From: Brevibacillus brevis
GTDB taxonomy: Bacteria > Bacillota > Bacilli > Brevibacillales > Brevibacillaceae
Length of the DNA: 64,000 nucleotides
NCBI RefSeq assembly: GCF_022026395.1
Contig: NZ_CP041767.1
Span: forward strand, 3,380,501 to 3,444,500
Direction: 5' to 3'
The position numbers were made by a program, and so were the translations under genes. Every line of letters begins with the position of its first letter. Position 1 is the stretch's first letter. This document shows, piece by piece, positions 8,304 through 17,153 of the stretch. The notes beneath the pieces were generated by a model. It did no database searches, was not told where the DNA came from, and worked only from the letters and a program-made list of their open reading frames with translations.

Positions 8304-9689
8304 TTACGGTCTTGCAAAGGTCGATCGTTTTACAAAGCGTCCAGCCCCGGCTTGCCCGACGAATTGCTGATCGCGAATGACAAAAGAGCCCCGCGAAAGT
8401 ACCGAAATAATATCGCCGTTCACCACCATTCCTTCAAATGGATTGTAGTCGACATTCATGTGGTGAGTTTCAACGGAGATCGTTCGTTTCAAAGTTGGAT
8501 CAAACAATACGATATCCGCGTCTGAGCCTACCGCAATCGTTCCTTTCTGCGGGAACATCCCGAACAGTTTGGCTACTTTTGTAGAGGTCATATCGACGAA
8601 TTGATTGAGGCTGATCTTGTCCTTCGCTACCCCTTCCGAGAAAAGGAGGCGCATCCGATCCTCAATGATTGGTCCACCGTTCGGGATTTTCGTGAAATCC
8701 CCTAGCCCCAGCTCTTTTTGACCGGAGAAATTAAAGGCGCAATGGTCAGAGCCAACCGTTTGCAAGATGCCGTTTTTCAACGCGCTCCACAAGACGTCTT
8801 GATTCCACTTTTCCCGGAGCGGAGGGGACCAGACGTACTTCGCTCCTTCAAAGCCCGGCTTCTGTAGATCTGTAATATCGAGCACCAAATATTGCGGGCA
8901 TGTCTCCCCGTACACATTCCACCCCTTTTCGCGAGCCTCTGCGATCCGGCGCACCGCTTCTGCACACGATACATGCACGACATACAGCTGGGCATCTGCC
9001 AGTGCAGTCAATGCAATCGCACGTCCTGTCGCTTCTCCTTCTGCTTCAGGTGGACGAGTGTAGGCGTGGTACACGGGGTCTGTCTGCCCTTTTGCAATCG
9101 CCTGCTTGATCAAATAATCCAGAACGTCTCCATTTTCTGCATGAACCTGTACCAGGGCACCTAGCTCCTTAGCCCGAACCAGCGTTTTAAATAGCGTCTC
9201 ATCATCGGCCATCAGCACATTTTTGTAGGCCATGAATACCTTGAGCGAAGTTATCCCTTCATTTCGTACGACTGCTCCCAATTCCTCGAGCACTTGATCG
9301 TTCGCATCTGAAACCATCAAGTGGAAGCCATAGTCGATAACCGCTTTGCCCCTTGCTTTTTCGTGCCAGGTCGAAATAGATGAATGCAACGGCTCTCCTT
9401 TATTCGTCAGGCAAAAATCGATGATGCTCGTTGTCCCTCCAAATGCCGCTGCCTTCGTGCCTGTATAAAAATTGTCGGAAGTAACCGTTCCGCCAAAAGG
9501 CATATCAAGATGGGTATGTGGGTCAATCCCTCCTGGGAAAACATAGTATCCGGTAGCATCGATCATTTCGGCATCTTTCCCATCCAGATTGGAGCCGATT
9601 GCAACTATTTTTTCCCCTTCGATCAAAATGTCCGCCTGATACGTGTCTGACGCTGTCACGACTGTGCCATTTCGAATCCATTTTTTCAT
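8304..9689 (-). CDS. hydA: Dihydropyrimidinase / D-hydantoinase
   Basis: Zinc amidohydrolase opening dihydrouracil (and hydantoins) to N-carbamoyl-beta-alanine, step two of the pathway. 461 residues, standard length. Metal ligands visible: H58 and H60 in GGIDPHTHLDMPFGG, the lysine that is carboxylated in SLKVFMAYKNV (about residue 150), H in VQVHAENGD, H in LYVVHVSCAEA, and D in TVGSDHCAFN. ATG at 9689 is preceded by AAGGGGAGA. Lies between preA and the beta-ureidopropionase gene on one transcript. Bacterial members are often annotated as hydantoinases; with PreA/PreT next to it, dihydropyrimidine is the natural substrate. Confidence 0.94.
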   Translation of the reverse strand: MKKWIRNGTVVTASDTYQADILIEGEKIVAIGSNLDGKDAEMIDATGYYVFPGGIDPHTHLDMPFGGTVTSDNFYTGTKAAAFGGTTSIIDFCLTNKGEPLHSSISTWHEKARGKAVIDYGFHLMVSDANDQVLEELGAVVRNEGITSLKVFMAYKNVLMADDETLFKTLVRAKELGALVQVHAENGDVLDYLIKQAIAKGQTDPVYHAYTRPPEAEGEATGRAIALTALADAQLYVVHVSCAEAVRRIAEAREKGWNVYGETCPQYLVLDITDLQKPGFEGAKYVWSPPLREKWNQDVLWSALKNGILQTVGSDHCAFNFSGQKELGLGDFTKIPNGGPIIEDRMRLLFSEGVAKDKISLNQFVDMTSTKVAKLFGMFPQKGTIAVGSDADIVLFDPTLKRTISVETHHMNVDYNPFEGMVVNGDIISVLSRGSFVIRDQQFVGQAGAGRFVKRSTFARP

Positions 9690-9778
9690 CCGATGATCAT
9701 CTCCCCTTCAACCCGTCACCGAGTAGACATGCCTTCTCTTGTACACGCTATGCACCCCACGCCGAAAACATGACTACA

Positions 9779-11056
9779 CTACAGCTCACAACTGCCACCC
9801 GCAGCCAAAGCAGCCTGTCGCTGATTCCAGCTAAGAGGGGCTTTGTCGCTCGGGATTTCGACCATCTCGATCGTTCCTTCCACTGGGCAAACGATGGAGC
9901 ACAAATTACAGCCTACACAATCCTCTTCTCGTACAACCAAACGCTCTTTGCCAGTCGATGGATCAGGAACAATGTCAATGCATTGATGCGAGGTGTCCTC
10001 ACAAGCGATATGACACTTGTTGCAATTGATACAGGTCTCTTCATGAATGCGCGCCACGACCTTGTAATTCAGATTCAGATGTCCCCAATCCGAGTACGTA
10101 TGCACGGCTTTTCCGACAATGTCCATCACGGAGGCAATTCCGCGCTGATCCAGGTAATTATTAAGCCCATCAATCATGTCTTCCACGATCCGGAATCCAT
10201 GATGCATGGCGGCTGTACATACTTGAACACCCGTTGCACCCATCAGCAAAAATTCAACGGTATCGTGCCAATCCGAGATACCTCCAATGCCAGAGATCGG
10301 GATACCAACCTTGGGATCGCGTGCACATTCTGCGACCATGTTCAGAGCGATTGGTTTGACTGCTGGTCCACAATAGCCGCCGTGTGCCCCTTTTCCATCC
10401 ACATGTGGGATCGGCAGCCATTTGTCGAGATCAACCCCCATCAAGCTGTTAATTGTGTTGATCATGCTAATGGCATCGGCTCCTCCCTGACTCGCGGCCC
10501 GTGCAGTAAAGCGAATGTCCGTAATATTTGGGGTGAGCTTGACGATGACAGGGGTTTGGGCGACTTCTTTTACCCATTCGACCTGTTGCCTGATCAAATC
10601 TGGATGCTGACCGACCGCAGAGCCCATCCCGCGTTCTGCCATGCCGTGCGGACAGCCGAAATTCAGCTCCAGACCGTCTACACCAATTGCCTCCACCTTT
10701 TTGACAATCTCGTGCCATGCTTCCTGTTTATGTTCAACCATGAGCGAAGCAATCAACGTGTGCTTCGGAAAGCGACGCTTCGTTTCATCCATTTCCTTCA
10801 AATTGACCTCAAGCGGTTTGTCCGTAATCAGTTCAATGTTGTTGAAACCAAAGACGCGCTGTCCCCCGAAGTTCAGACCGGCAAAGCGAGAAGTGACGTT
10901 GATGATCGGCTCTCCGAGTGTCTTCCAGACCGCGCCACCCCAGCCCGCTTCAAAGGCACGCTGTACTTGGTAGCCTGAATTGGTCGGTGGTGCAGAGGCC
11001 AACCAGAATGGATTCGGGGACTGGATTCCCGCCAGATTAATGCTGAGATCTGCCAT
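9779..11056 (-). CDS. preA: NAD-dependent dihydropyrimidine dehydrogenase, catalytic subunit PreA
   Basis: Reduces uracil or thymine to the 5,6-dihydro form together with PreT. 425 residues: FMN-binding TIM barrel related to dihydroorotate dehydrogenase (about 1-310; start DLSINLAGIQSPNPFWLASAPPTNSG, LNFGCPHG, VIVKLTPN, PISGIGGISDWHD) followed by a C-terminal ferredoxin domain with two 4Fe-4S motifs, CINCNKCHIAC and CVGCNLCSIVCP. ATG at 11056 behind GGAGGAGACC. Only 15 bases from preT, in the same order as the operon of E. coli. The same architecture split over two polypeptides corresponds to the single mammalian dihydropyrimidine dehydrogenase. Confidence 0.95.
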   Translation of the reverse strand: MADLSINLAGIQSPNPFWLASAPPTNSGYQVQRAFEAGWGGAVWKTLGEPIINVTSRFAGLNFGGQRVFGFNNIELITDKPLEVNLKEMDETKRRFPKHTLIASLMVEHKQEAWHEIVKKVEAIGVDGLELNFGCPHGMAERGMGSAVGQHPDLIRQQVEWVKEVAQTPVIVKLTPNITDIRFTARAASQGGADAISMINTINSLMGVDLDKWLPIPHVDGKGAHGGYCGPAVKPIALNMVAECARDPKVGIPISGIGGISDWHDTVEFLLMGATGVQVCTAAMHHGFRIVEDMIDGLNNYLDQRGIASVMDIVGKAVHTYSDWGHLNLNYKVVARIHEETCINCNKCHIACEDTSHQCIDIVPDPSTGKERLVVREEDCVGCNLCSIVCPVEGTIEMVEIPSDKAPLSWNQRQAALAAGGSCEL

Positions 11057-11071
11057 GATAGGTCTCCTCCT

Positions 11072-12418
11072 TTATACTGGCTGTTTTTGATCACGGAGCG
11101 ATTGGTGGATGGCATAAGCCGCTCGTTTCCCGTGATTGGCTGCATCGACTACCATCGCATCTGTTTTGCCTCCACCAAAAATGACATCGCCCGCTGCGTA
11201 AACTTTGACATGGGAGGTTCGATAGGTGCCTTCCTCGACCTCAACAATCCCATTGCGATGCTGGAGCCCGAATGCTTCAATCAATGACAAATGTCTGTTT
11301 TGTCCGATCGCCTTCACGACATAATCTACTTCGATGACAAAATGACTGCCCGGAATTTCTACTGGACGCTTTCTACCTTTCTCATCCGGCTCACCTAGCT
11401 CCATTCGCACGAGTTCCAGTCCCTTCACTCGGCCGTTTTCCTCGATTACACGGGTTGGGGCAACGAGCCAGCGGAATTCTACGCCATCCTGCTTGGCGAA
11501 TTCGTATTCAAACTGATAACAGGACATCTCTTGAACGGTCCGCCGATACAAAATCTGAACATTGTCTGCACCCAGCCGTTTGGAACAGGTGGCAGCGTCA
11601 ATCGCCGTATTGCCCGCACCAATAATGACGACTTTTTTGCCGAGCATCTCGTCTGACAGTGGTTTAGTCTTGGTCTCCTCCACGAGTGCAATGGCATCGA
11701 GGACACCTTCCACTTCTTCTCCCGGGATATGAAGCTGAGGGACATTGCCCATACCGACTGCCAACAGAATAGAATCATACTGGTCCAATAGCTCCTCTGT
11801 CCCTACATCCACGCCGATTCGCGTATTCGTACGTATCTCTACCCCCAATGCCTCTACTTGCTCTACTTCCCATAGCGAAATTTCCTGTGGCAGCCGGAAC
11901 GACACGATGCCGTACGTGTTCAATCCTCCCGCTTTTTCCTTTGCTTCAAAAACCGTAACCGTGTAGCCGAGACGCGCAAGCTCACGCGCTGCTGATAATC
12001 CCGCCGGGCCTGCTCCGACGATGGCTACCCGTTTACCATTTGTTTCGCCTTTTGAAAAAAGCGTTGCTTGATTTTCGATTGCCCAGTCTGTCGCATGACG
12101 CTGGAGAAGGCCGATCATGATGGGCTTGGAGGCCGAATTGAGTACACAGGCCCCTTCACACAGCTCCTCTGTTGGACATACGCGCGCGCAGCTCGCCCCG
12201 ACGGGATTCGATTCCATGATCGTCCGGGCTGATCCGAACAAATTTCCGGTCGCAATTTTTTTGATGAAGGAAGGGATGTCAATCGACGTGGGACAAGCCT
12301 TGATACAGGGTGCGTCGTAGCAATACAGGCAGCGATTCGCCTCATGGATGGCTTCCATCGGTTTTAGGGCAGGCACGACTTCCGCGAAATTTTTCGCGAG
12401 CTCATTCGATATGCTCAT
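11072..12418 (-). CDS. preT: NAD-dependent dihydropyrimidine dehydrogenase, electron-transfer subunit PreT
   Basis: FAD-containing partner that passes electrons from NAD(P)H to PreA. 448 residues, similar to glutamate synthase small subunit. Visible: N-terminal cysteine clusters for Fe-S centres (CLYCYDAPCIKACP, CARVCPTEELCEGAC, residues about 31-90), FAD-binding GAGPAGLSAARELARLGY near residue 135, a second Rossmann motif GAGNTAIDAATCSKRLGA near 270, and the terminal FAD contact YAAGDVIFGGG. ATG at 12418 after GGTGAGGAGGT. First gene of the pyrimidine operon reading toward the beta-ureidopropionase gene. Confidence 0.94.
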   Translation of the reverse strand: MSISNELAKNFAEVVPALKPMEAIHEANRCLYCYDAPCIKACPTSIDIPSFIKKIATGNLFGSARTIMESNPVGASCARVCPTEELCEGACVLNSASKPIMIGLLQRHATDWAIENQATLFSKGETNGKRVAIVGAGPAGLSAARELARLGYTVTVFEAKEKAGGLNTYGIVSFRLPQEISLWEVEQVEALGVEIRTNTRIGVDVGTEELLDQYDSILLAVGMGNVPQLHIPGEEVEGVLDAIALVEETKTKPLSDEMLGKKVVIIGAGNTAIDAATCSKRLGADNVQILYRRTVQEMSCYQFEYEFAKQDGVEFRWLVAPTRVIEENGRVKGLELVRMELGEPDEKGRKRPVEIPGSHFVIEVDYVVKAIGQNRHLSLIEAFGLQHRNGIVEVEEGTYRTSHVKVYAAGDVIFGGGKTDAMVVDAANHGKRAAYAIHQSLRDQKQPV

Positions 12419-12540
12419 CGGTCCACAACCTCCTCACCAGATCTAAACATGCTTGCTATTAATCAATGTGCGAAATCGCTTTTTTATGATTGTTACATTT
12501 CGTATTTGCCTAGTGAGGAAACGAAATCAATCTGCTGGAA

Positions 12541-12570
12541 TTGACATGAATGATTTCATGATCGAATAGG
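12541..12570 (+). promoter_or_regulatory. Probable promoter with palindromic operator for the HTH gene pair
   Basis: TTGACA at 12541-12546 is a consensus -35 box; the -10 region near 12564-12570 is weak. Overlapping it, CATGAA (12545-12550) and TTCATG (12555-12560) form a perfect 6-bp palindrome around TGAT. An operator inside the core promoter suggests auto-repression by one of the two proteins encoded downstream (inference). Confidence 0.4.
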
Positions 12571-12604
12571 ATAAAAACAAACAAGGAAGAAAGGGCCGTC
12601 CCGT

Positions 12605-13117
12605 ATGAAGGATTACGATCTGGAGATCAAGGTAGTGAAACAAAAAATCGCGGAAGCACAAGCGCTTCTCAGCCACTTGGAAACCGAGCGCCAAAACTAC
12701 CTGATGCAACTCGAAAGGCGCAGAGCGTTTCTCTCTTCACGCGAAATACTCGACATCCTGGAGACAAAGACTGGCCGTATCGGCAGTATGGCTACCGTCA
12801 AACGCTGGGCAGATCAAGGCTATTTAGGGGATTGTATAGACGAACGGGAGACCTTCCCCCTTTTGGTCAGTAAACAAGGAAACAAACGATTTCTTTTTCC
12901 TCGTGAATCCGTGCTCAATTATCTATATAAAAAAGGGTATCTTCGCCCGAGCTATGAAGTTTTGGATCGTGTCCAGCTCACAAAAGATAGCACTTGCTGC
13001 TGGGGAATCATCACCTCCGTCGAGCGAAGCGATCAGCACTTCACCTACCAAGTCCAATTGGAAAAAACGGGAGAAGTATTGTTGTCGGTACCGGAAGAAG
13101 AACTGCTCATCCCGTAA
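12605..13117 (+). CDS. Unassigned putative DNA-binding protein (coiled coil plus MerR-like HTH)
   Basis: 170 residues, not recognised as a named family. Residues 1-42 are charged and heptad-like (KVVKQKIAEAQALLSHLETE), suggesting a coiled coil for dimerisation. Residues about 44-105 have a MerR/excisionase-like pattern: SSREILDILE, then TVKRWADQGYLG, then a strand-like KQGNKRFLFPRESVLNYL, i.e. helix-turn-helix followed by a wing. The last 60 residues are beta-rich and may bind a ligand. ATG preceded by AGGAAGAAAGGG. The stop is 9 bases from the next gene, with which it forms a two-gene unit. A regulator is the best guess; no target is known. Confidence 0.6.
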   Translation: MKDYDLEIKVVKQKIAEAQALLSHLETERQNYLMQLERRRAFLSSREILDILETKTGRIGSMATVKRWADQGYLGDCIDERETFPLLVSKQGNKRFLFPRESVLNYLYKKGYLRPSYEVLDRVQLTKDSTCCWGIITSVERSDQHFTYQVQLEKTGEVLLSVPEEELLIP

Positions 13118-13126
13118 GGAGGCACT

Positions 13127-13555
13127 ATGGAACTGGCCGTAATCACGCTGGAAAATACAGTTGCCAATCAAGAGAGATCACGACAAATCCGCGACTTGCA
13201 TAAAAAAAAGGGCCAGACCCTCGCTATTCGATTTAGCGAAGAACTGACCCATATTATTTTAGAAGCACCATGCTTGTTTATACCCGACCAGGAATGGTTG
13301 GACGAAGCTGTTGTCTTCGAAGGAATCGTAAAAAAATCAACGGAGTACTACGAGCTGCACCCACGAACCAAAGGGAAAACTGTCAACCTTCACCTTGATT
13401 CAGAATTGGTAGCTGAGCTGGAGCTCATTCGCTCTCTCGTCAGCAGCAAAACGCAGCAGGAAATCCTTCGTGAGTTGTTTGTTCGAGGCATGCGCTCGTA
13501 TTTGGCTGAAAAGGAAGCAGCCAGCTCACCCATCAGCGCAAAAAAAGAACGCTAA
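13127..13555 (+). CDS. Unassigned small protein with ribbon-helix-helix-like C-terminus
   Basis: 142 residues, not recognised. Residues about 84-128 read as a strand with alternating pattern (TVNLHLD) followed by two helices (SELVAELELIRSLVS, TQQEILRELFVRGMRSYLAEK), the order seen in ribbon-helix-helix DNA-binding proteins. The N-terminal half has a basic helix (SRQIRDLHKKKGQTL). ATG at 13127 behind AAGGAGGCACT. Nine bases downstream of the HTH gene, so translated from the same message. Resembles a toxin-antitoxin pair in size and spacing, but neither partner shows a toxin motif. Convergent with the secreted-protein gene ending at 13566. Confidence 0.55.
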   Translation: MELAVITLENTVANQERSRQIRDLHKKKGQTLAIRFSEELTHIILEAPCLFIPDQEWLDEAVVFEGIVKKSTEYYELHPRTKGKTVNLHLDSELVAELELIRSLVSSKTQQEILRELFVRGMRSYLAEKEAASSPISAKKER

Positions 13556-13565
13556 TCCCTATTCT

Positions 13566-14825
13566 CTACCAGGAGAACGTGATTTTGTCACCCGTGATTT
13601 GATAGCGAACCGTGAAAGTCTGTTTCTTCTCTTTCATGCTGACCTCAAACACAATTGCTTTTTTCGTCAGATCAGGCTTGACTGCATTGACATCCAGCAT
13701 ATCAAAAGGCTCGTTTGCCTTTTTCTCCATCCCTACAATTTCTATCTTTTCATGTGTTGTGACATGATAAACTCCCACACCCATCATTGTCTGATACAAG
13801 ACCCAGTTGTTGTCCAACCATGTTACTTCATCGATAAAATAACCTGGAAACAGTTGAGCTTGCGGTGTGTAATCCGGCTGGTAGAAACGAATATTCGCGG
13901 TATTGTACAAATTGTCTGAATCAATCACTGCGATTTTTTTCTTGTCTGGTGAAGGGATTCCAGCTTTTTTCGCCAATTCGATTTTTTCTTTTTCCGTTTC
14001 GATTCTCAGTTTTTCGATCAAGAACAGGGAATCTTCTTTGGAAAAGACGATGTTCTTTACGTTTTTCAAATCTGCGAGCGTGTCTTTGCTCGAAAAATTA
14101 CTGTAGATGGTTAGCGTTGCATCCTCTGGCATACCATCGTAGGCGATGCCTCTGGATGGATACTCCCACGCATATGTACCGATTCCCCTGAGATGATACG
14201 TAAAATCCGGCTTACCCCAAGCACCAAAGATAGAAAAATCAGCATATTCGGCGGGTGCCCCTAATTTCTCACCATCGTCTTGTAAATTTTTTGCCATATC
14301 AACAAGCGCTTTCGTATCGGTGATCTGATCACGCCGATAAATAGAAATGGCTTTTACTTTATCCTGCGCAAACGTGAAAAACAAGTAATAGCCCTGTTCT
14401 GCATAGCCAATCAACGCAAGCTTTTCATCGGAAAAATGTGGTTTACCCAAGACTCGGACGATCTCGTCTTTTCTTTTGGAGGTCGTAATCCCTTTGACAA
14501 CTTCGCCTTTATAGGAAGGTTCAACGAGAACGGCAAACGCTTGCTTGTTTTCGTCCCACTTCATGCTGATTCCTTGTGGATAATACACATAATCATCAAA
14601 TTCTTTCACGGATTTTCCCAGTAGCTTCGTAAGCGAATCTTGTTTCCACTGATGGGAAGTGAAGGTATTCACGAGCAGCCCTTTTGACAAATCTGCTGGT
14701 GCCTGCACGGATGTTCCAGTACCGCTTTGCGGTGTGATTGGCATTGTCGTTGATGCGCTTGCTGCGAATGCTGTCGAAGCGAACAAACAGCAGGACAACA
14801 GTAGCATTATCGCTTTCTTTTCCAC
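13566..14825 (-). CDS. Secreted protein of unknown function
   Basis: 420 residues with an export signal (VEKKAIMLLLSCCLFASTAFAASAS; cleavage likely after AFA). The start is GTG at 14825, chosen because GGGAGGGAATGAA precedes it. The body has no enzymatic motif that I recognise. Residues about 35-160 have a pattern like surface proteins that carry a conserved small domain (DEIVRVLGKPHF...GYYLFFTFAQDKVKAISIYRRD). The C-terminal part is rich in beta-strand with repeated aromatic turns (TWLDNNWVLYQTMMGVGVYHV). No membrane anchor, sortase motif or SLH repeat. Separated from the next upstream gene, also a secreted protein, by a terminator, so expressed on its own. Confidence 0.7.
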   Translation of the reverse strand: MEKKAIMLLLSCCLFASTAFAASASTTMPITPQSGTGTSVQAPADLSKGLLVNTFTSHQWKQDSLTKLLGKSVKEFDDYVYYPQGISMKWDENKQAFAVLVEPSYKGEVVKGITTSKRKDEIVRVLGKPHFSDEKLALIGYAEQGYYLFFTFAQDKVKAISIYRRDQITDTKALVDMAKNLQDDGEKLGAPAEYADFSIFGAWGKPDFTYHLRGIGTYAWEYPSRGIAYDGMPEDATLTIYSNFSSKDTLADLKNVKNIVFSKEDSLFLIEKLRIETEKEKIELAKKAGIPSPDKKKIAVIDSDNLYNTANIRFYQPDYTPQAQLFPGYFIDEVTWLDNNWVLYQTMMGVGVYHVTTHEKIEIVGMEKKANEPFDMLDVNAVKPDLTKKAIVFEVSMKEKKQTFTVRYQITGDKITFSW

Positions 14826-14954
14826 TTCATTCCCTCCCAAACTATCAGCATGACTATACAACCATCGCCATAAAACAACGGTTATCCCTAAATTATACCA
14901 GAAATAGACAAAATCCGCTAAAAAGTTTTTTATCCATTATCAATGTAACAGAAT

Positions 14955-14996
14955 AAAGCGTCCTTTCCCCCATTTTTTGAAGGGAAGGACGCTTTT
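14955..14996. terminator. Terminator between the two secreted-protein genes
   Basis: AAAGCGTCCTTTCCC (14955-14969) pairs with GGGAAGGACGCTTTT (14982-14996), one bulged base, with A/T runs on both ends. It follows the stop at 15010 on the minus strand. Confidence 0.85.
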
Positions 14997-15009
14997 CAAT
15001 GCACTTGAT

Positions 15010-16311
15010 TTACTTCGATTCACCGTTGAGATAATTGAAGAACGGTTGATCTACCCAAAACTTGTATGTCTCTACCTTTACCTTGTCATTCAGCTTATGG
15101 AAGCCTTCCACAACTTTTGGAGATTCTTCATTCAGCGAGAAAGACTGCACGACATAACGACTATCTTTTAACACGTTGTTCGTAATGACAGCATAATCTG
15201 CCAGCTCTGTACGGGAATGATAAAGCGGCTGCCACCAAGAAGCCTTGAGCAATCCAGTCATGTCCTCTTGATCCCGTTTGGCATATTTCAAAACAAGTGG
15301 CTGGAATTTCTTCTTCGCTTCTACGCTGTCGAATTCCAGGCTGAGATCGTACTCCTTGGCATACGCAATGTAGTTGCCGTTTTCAATCTGAACCACTTCA
15401 TAATCGGCTGTTTGAACGGGCTCTCCCCATTCCTTCAAGTAAATGAAGGCAGATGTTTTTGGTTCAAATTGAACCTTGGCATTGACGCCTTCACTTTTTA
15501 ACAGGCCGATTAATTGAATGGCGTGAGCGATATCACTATGCCCATACGTAATTGTGCGCTGCGGATCAAAATGAGGATCGAATGCGGCATCCTTCAAATT
15601 GTAGCCAGTAATCAGATTTTGCTTCAAGCCTTTGTCTACGAGCTCTTGTAATTCACCTGCTTTAATGATTTGCGATTCATTCCACGCCTGTGCGAGCTTG
15701 CCAAAAATCTCTTCATCGGCGATTGTTCCCAGAAAGTTTTTGGCAGAGCCATGGAACTCTGCTACTTTTGCTAGCAATTGACTAGCAAGCTCTGCGGATA
15801 CTGCTCCTTCTATAGAAGCTGACTTCAACGCATTGGCGGACACAAGCCCCGTGTCAATGGCTACAGCCAGCTCTTGTGCAGCCTGCAAAGTAAGCGTGCT
15901 GCCTTTTTTATACGAAATCCCTGCTTTTTTCAAGGCAGCCGCTGCTTTTTCCTCGCTATATGTATACCCGAGCTCTTTTAACTCTGCAGCTTTTACGGCA
16001 GCACTGACTGCTTCCCATACAACCAGCTTGGAGGCATCTTTGGATGCAGGCAAGAAAGTTTTGGCTGACAAGTCTTTTTCCGATATACTTGTGGTAGTAG
16101 ATACGATCTTGAGCAATGCTTTCTCGAATTGCTCGCGAGTTACCGTCTTGTCAAATTTCACACCGTATTGCTGCTGCAAAAAGCTGTTCCACTCTACGTG
16201 TGCTTCTACCGTTGTTTTCGTTGTTGCACCGACTGCAGTTGGAAAAACGAGCGCCGCCGAGAGTACGGCTGCCGAAGTGGAGAGTTGTAGCCATTTCGCT
16301 GATCTGTTCAT
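15010..16311 (-). CDS. Secreted protein of unknown function, weakly SLH-like N-terminus
   Basis: 433 residues. Start ATG at 16311 follows CAGGAGGATACTTC. Signal peptide MNRSAKWLQLSTSAAVLSAALVFPTAVGA. Residues about 40-190 are helical and alanine-rich, with three loosely repeated blocks (VTREQFEKALLKIVS; WEAVSAAVKAAELKELGY; TLQAAQELAVAIDTGL) that recall degenerate S-layer-homology modules: a small TREQF-type helix plus a second helix in each. The C-terminal half (from about 245) has DPHFDPQRTITYGHSDIAHAIQLIGLL and looks like a separate globular domain. Not matched to a known family. Possibly cell-wall associated. A consensus minus-strand -35 (TTGACA, at 16411-16416) lies about 100 bases upstream. 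Confidence 0.65.
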   Translation of the reverse strand: MNRSAKWLQLSTSAAVLSAALVFPTAVGATTKTTVEAHVEWNSFLQQQYGVKFDKTVTREQFEKALLKIVSTTTSISEKDLSAKTFLPASKDASKLVVWEAVSAAVKAAELKELGYTYSEEKAAAALKKAGISYKKGSTLTLQAAQELAVAIDTGLVSANALKSASIEGAVSAELASQLLAKVAEFHGSAKNFLGTIADEEIFGKLAQAWNESQIIKAGELQELVDKGLKQNLITGYNLKDAAFDPHFDPQRTITYGHSDIAHAIQLIGLLKSEGVNAKVQFEPKTSAFIYLKEWGEPVQTADYEVVQIENGNYIAYAKEYDLSLEFDSVEAKKKFQPLVLKYAKRDQEDMTGLLKASWWQPLYHSRTELADYAVITNNVLKDSRYVVQSFSLNEESPKVVEGFHKLNDKVKVETYKFWVDQPFFNYLNGESK

Positions 16312-16423
16312 GAAGTATCCTCCTGACGTATGAAGAAGAATCATATTGATATTATTCCTATATGTTTACTAGGGATATAATCAACTACATTAACACTTCT
16401 GCATTCATCCTGTCAATAACTAG

Positions 16424-16470
16424 AATAACCCGAATTCCTCCCACACATGGAAGGCTTCGGGTTATTTTTT
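16424..16470. terminator. Terminator downstream of the LOG-family gene
   Basis: Perfect 11-bp stem AATAACCCGAA (16424-16434) / TTCGGGTTATT (16456-16466), extended by GAATTCC/GGAAGGC-type pairing inside, with TTTTTT on the plus side. It sits 7 bases past the LOG gene stop. Confidence 0.75.
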
Positions 16471-16476
16471 CACGTT

Positions 16477-17058
16477 CTATTTATCCAGCTCCGACCACTT
16501 GTTCACTTTCACTGGCGGTGTGTAATCTCGCATCCGATCTAGCAAGACAGCGGGATCACTCTCGCACAGGATCAATTCACCCTGCATAGCGGGAATAAAT
16601 CCGGCTTCAGTTGCATGCTCTACCATTTGCATCAACGGCGTATAGTAGCCATCCACGTTCAGCAGTCCAATTGGCTTTTGGTGAATGCCAATTTGACCCC
16701 AGCTCACCACTTCAAAAATTTCTTCAAAGGTACCCAATCCACCTGGCAAAGCAATGAAGCCATCAGACAGATCGATCATTTTCGCTTTGCGCTCGTGCAT
16801 CGTCAAGACCTCATGCAATTCTGTCAGCCCTTTATGTACGATTTCTCCGCGGAACAGTCCTGTAGGCATGACGCCGATCGCTTTTCCATCGCTTTCCAGT
16901 ACTGCATTTGCAACGCGCCCCATCAGTCCCATGCTGGAACCACCATAGACCAATTCAAGACCACGAGCGACCAGTTCTTTTCCCAACTCCTGTGCGGACC
17001 GCTCAAAAAGTGGATTTACACCCGGATTGGAACCTGCATAAACACAAATACGTTTCAT
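16477..17058 (-). CDS. yvdD: LOG-family phosphoribohydrolase (YvdD-like)
   Basis: Lonely-guy family protein that hydrolyses nucleoside 5'-monophosphates (in plants and some bacteria cytokinin riboside monophosphates) to base and ribose 5-phosphate. 193 residues, standard length. Diagnostic motifs: GGSSMGLMG at 39-47 and PGGLGTFEEIFE at 105-116, with R90 and K91 of the MHERKAKM segment in the substrate site. Cytoplasmic. Often mis-annotated as lysine decarboxylase. Divergent from the mazG-like gene. In B. subtilis YvdD the physiological role is not settled. Confidence 0.92.
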   Translation of the reverse strand: MKRICVYAGSNPGVNPLFERSAQELGKELVARGLELVYGGSSMGLMGRVANAVLESDGKAIGVMPTGLFRGEIVHKGLTELHEVLTMHERKAKMIDLSDGFIALPGGLGTFEEIFEVVSWGQIGIHQKPIGLLNVDGYYTPLMQMVEHATEAGFIPAMQGELILCESDPAVLLDRMRDYTPPVKVNKWSELDK

Positions 17059-17153
17059 GTCATCCTCCCAAAACTTGTTGAAGTAGAATGGCTTTTCCTA
17101 AATTTCTTTGCGTGTCATATAATTATACTAAAATCAGGAAGGGACAGATATAT

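Noticed and set aside
9599..10978. 459-codon open frame on the plus strand
   Set aside because: It lies wholly antisense to hydA and preA, both of which have complete motifs, and encodes no recognisable domain; long antisense frames are common opposite GC-rich coding DNA.
12470..12490. Second cre-like sequence before preT
   Set aside because: The spacing between TG and CG is two bases too long, so it does not fit the cre consensus.
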